From Sulfitobacter sp. CW3 (lineage in GTDB: Bacteria; Pseudomonadota; Alphaproteobacteria; Rhodobacterales; Rhodobacteraceae), in NCBI RefSeq assembly GCF_019392245.1, contig NZ_JAHXRL010000008.1, forward strand, positions 62,001 to 126,000: DNA of 64,000 bases, given 5' to 3'. This document shows, piece by piece, positions 63,501-64,000 of the stretch; the first letter of the stretch is position 1, and every line of letters begins with the position of its first letter. The notes under the pieces were generated by a model. The model had not been told where the DNA came from. It saw nothing but the letters and a program-made list of their open reading frames with translations, and ran no database searches. The position numbers were made by a program, and so were the translations under genes.

Positions 63501-63719
63501 ACCGCCGATCAATCGGCCAGCGACGCGCTGATCGCGGCGGATATCAAGCTGGACATAAAATGCGCCGATGGCATATGCGGTGTGTGCAAATGCACCCTGC
63601 TATCCGGCACAGCCGAGCACCGCGATTTCGTTTTGTCTGCCAAGCAACGAGAGACCGAGATCATCCTCTGCCAATCCCGCGCCGCAGACCCGAACGGCGT
63701 ATTGGAGATCGATTTATGA
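60516..63719 (+). CDS. Reductive dehalogenase-like protein fused to FMN/NAD(P)H/2Fe-2S reductase
   Basis: The protein of about 1067 residues has no Tat signal. An N-terminal lobe (about residues 90-260) and a second lobe (about 380-540) look like copies of one cobalamin-domain unit: DWIADAQAQRASLRAAENAT... LGFDARAHSV against DWISTAQSMRAYLRFSVLGG... LGFDAKAHTV. Two 4Fe-4S motifs follow, CEACNKCARECP near 557 and CGRCMKTCPWN near 605. The C-terminal third is a phthalate dioxygenase reductase-type module: LRPYSLLGD (FMN), LLFGGGIGVTPMI (NAD) and CADGICGVCKC (plant 2Fe-2S). This is the layout of catabolic, self-sufficient reductive dehalogenases such as BhbA; NpRdhA is a related enzyme. It probably dehalogenates an aromatic compound using NAD(P)H in the cytoplasm. 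The ATG at 60516 is chosen; no ribosome-binding site is clear. Confidence 0.88.
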   Translation: MKIFSGKSRPVHLGPYPLERLRREVTPHTALPDMPFPAVSFSAPQRPESIINAMGPFQAMMDALRSGAVNNTKADIPDDPLERAQHLKAFGYYNDASMMGVCALPKGAILTAPRTNPDVAALVDDLKHRQTTTLATGIDAIMADLRDTAGADAGTITHHTHAIVVLVAYPRDPSTDEPGYDWIADAQAQRASLRAAENATVLAEYIRILGFDARAHSVTSSDVHLPKLGLAAGLTTMQGDAPCAPWLGQRYGLAAITTDMAMTPDLPLCPLAQQPASVLRGHVWQLGTHGGATARNHDPYAKRDFVNGPHPFETLKRVDNPTTYIDAANVPRIPKRTDMFARGQFGDMGPKVQDAMKGGQHIVKSAPASAQRRLLGALILLQKGTPAPTARDAGPLRNAANLKAAAYFLGVDAAGSSACPDWTWYSHDATGTPITPPHDQSLSVVIDQGFETMEGASGDDWISTAQSMRAYLRFSVLGGILAQHLRNLGFDAKAHTVMDGDVLQPPLLLLSGLGEVSRIGEVILNPFLGPRLKSGIVTHTMPVAHDKPIDFGLQKFCEACNKCARECPSGAITAGPKKMFNGYEIWKSDSQKCATYRITNKGGSMCGRCMKTCPWNLEGLFAEAPFRWAASTIPAAAPLLARLDDTLGRGGLNPVKKWWWDIERQRSGVVTAPTHPVNTRDLQPDLKLRAEDQTLAVYPAPLAPHPWPYPDPMNREAGIKAHAALLTADEHRARNATGATDHLHLYEVGTDTPVLDLRIARVVPLSNTVSLYDLVHPEGDDLPEWTAGAHLDLVVAPEYLRPYSLLGDPADRSCYRIAVLREDEGRGGSALLHRIFTQGRRVFVSAPINHFELVEDAPHSLLFGGGIGVTPMIAFAHRLNAIGRPFDLHYSAPSRSAAPFIDMLARVPWADRVHIHLSAEHTRANMPALTAQAVKGTQVYTCGPDAYMLAVMDAGRASGLPDDNLHLEYFAPPTMPEYVNHPFTLRLSDGRLIPVTADQSASDALIAADIKLDIKCADGICGVCKCTLLSGTAEHRDFVLSAKQRETEIILCQSRAADPNGVLEIDL

Positions 63720-64000
63720 CCCGCACAGCCCTCGTCACTGGCTCTTCTGGATTTATCGGATATTTCACCAGCCTCACGCTACTAGAGGCAGGCTGGAACG
63801 TTATCGGGCTGGATAGCCTGTCTGATTATTACGATGTCGGTCTTAAGGAACGCCGCCAAACAATGTTGAATCAACATGCAGGGTTCAGCGTCATCAACGA
63901 CCGCTTGGAAACCCCCGGCATCCTAATGGCATTGTTCGAAAAGTATCGCCCCGATGCTGTTGTTCATCTCGCGGCCCAAGCAGGCGTGCGCCACTCCATT
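63716..64000 (+). CDS. NAD-dependent epimerase/dehydratase (3' end cut by window)
   Basis: The first 95 codons give RTALVTGSSGFIGYFTSLTL, GLDSLSDYYDVGLKERR and VVHLAAQAGVRHSI. These are the Rossmann NAD motif GxxGxxG and conserved strands of an extended SDR, of the UDP-glucuronate epimerase type by sequence (SDYYDV...LAAQAGVRHS). It would act on a nucleotide sugar in cell-surface polysaccharide synthesis. It overlaps the dehalogenase-like gene by 4 bp (ATGA), which suggests coupled translation although the functions look unrelated. Confidence 0.9.
   Translation, partial: MTRTALVTGSSGFIGYFTSLTLLEAGWNVIGLDSLSDYYDVGLKERRQTMLNQHAGFSVINDRLETPGILMALFEKYRPDAVVHLAAQAGVRHSI

Overview
The window looks like chromosomal DNA of a marine alphaproteobacterium of the Rhodobacteraceae (Roseobacter group). 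The evidence is the soxRSVWXYZABCD gene order, FnrL-type operators, a hemP-imelysin iron cluster, a PotABCD-like importer beside a GMC oxidoreductase, and protein sequences that read as typical of that group. I cannot assign a genus. About fifty protein genes look intact and one tRNA is present.

Region 1 (1-9994) is a stress or low-oxygen island: a tandem universal stress protein (cut by the left edge), a broken YfcC-type permease, a TrxC-like thioredoxin, a Lon-family protease, an unrecognised protein, an APC permease, a PolX-like helix-hairpin-helix protein, an L,D-transpeptidase and a beta-CASP nuclease. One perfect and two near-perfect FNR-type palindromes stand in front of its transcription units, so oxygen control is likely.

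Region 2 (10004-12246) is a graveyard of mobile DNA: tails of an SDR gene, an IS21 istB, an IS3 orfB and a recombinase, plus one intact IS3-family element, all abutting an initiator tRNA gene.

Region 3 (12445-20795) pairs a mandelate racemase-like enzyme and a GMC oxidoreductase (minus strand) with a divergent amidase and a PotABCD-like ABC importer. Region 4 (20833-27664) is an iron operon on the minus strand: hemP, a hypothetical gene, imelysin, porin, di-heme DUF1111 protein, a second imelysin and DUF1513. Its leader contains a structured, terminator-like RNA element. Region 5 (27838-32722) is a TetR regulator divergent from an RND efflux pump with two copies of an operator between them. 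Region 6 (33022-40446) has a YdcH protein, a three-subunit cytochrome c / 2Fe-2S / molybdenum dehydrogenase and a large MscS channel. Region 7 (40466-43619) has a ThDP enzyme and an acyl-CoA synthetase.

Region 8 (43725-60402) is devoted to inorganic sulfur oxidation. A persulfide dioxygenase, a DUF442-sulfide:quinone oxidoreductase fusion and a SulP transporter form one operon. Two periplasmic metallo-beta-lactamase-fold proteins diverge from it. Next comes soxVWXYZABCD, and then soxS, soxR and soxT. Exact ATTC-N8-GAAT palindromes lie upstream of the persulfide dioxygenase and of soxX, and a related palindrome lies between soxS and soxV. The SoxR/SqrR-type repressor has the two cysteines expected of a persulfide sensor. 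The sulfide and thiosulfate branches therefore appear to share one regulator.

Region 9 (60516-64000) holds the most unusual gene, a reductive dehalogenase-like protein of about 1067 residues fused to its own FMN/NAD(P)H/2Fe-2S reductase. It overlaps by 4 bp a nucleotide-sugar epimerase that runs off the right edge.
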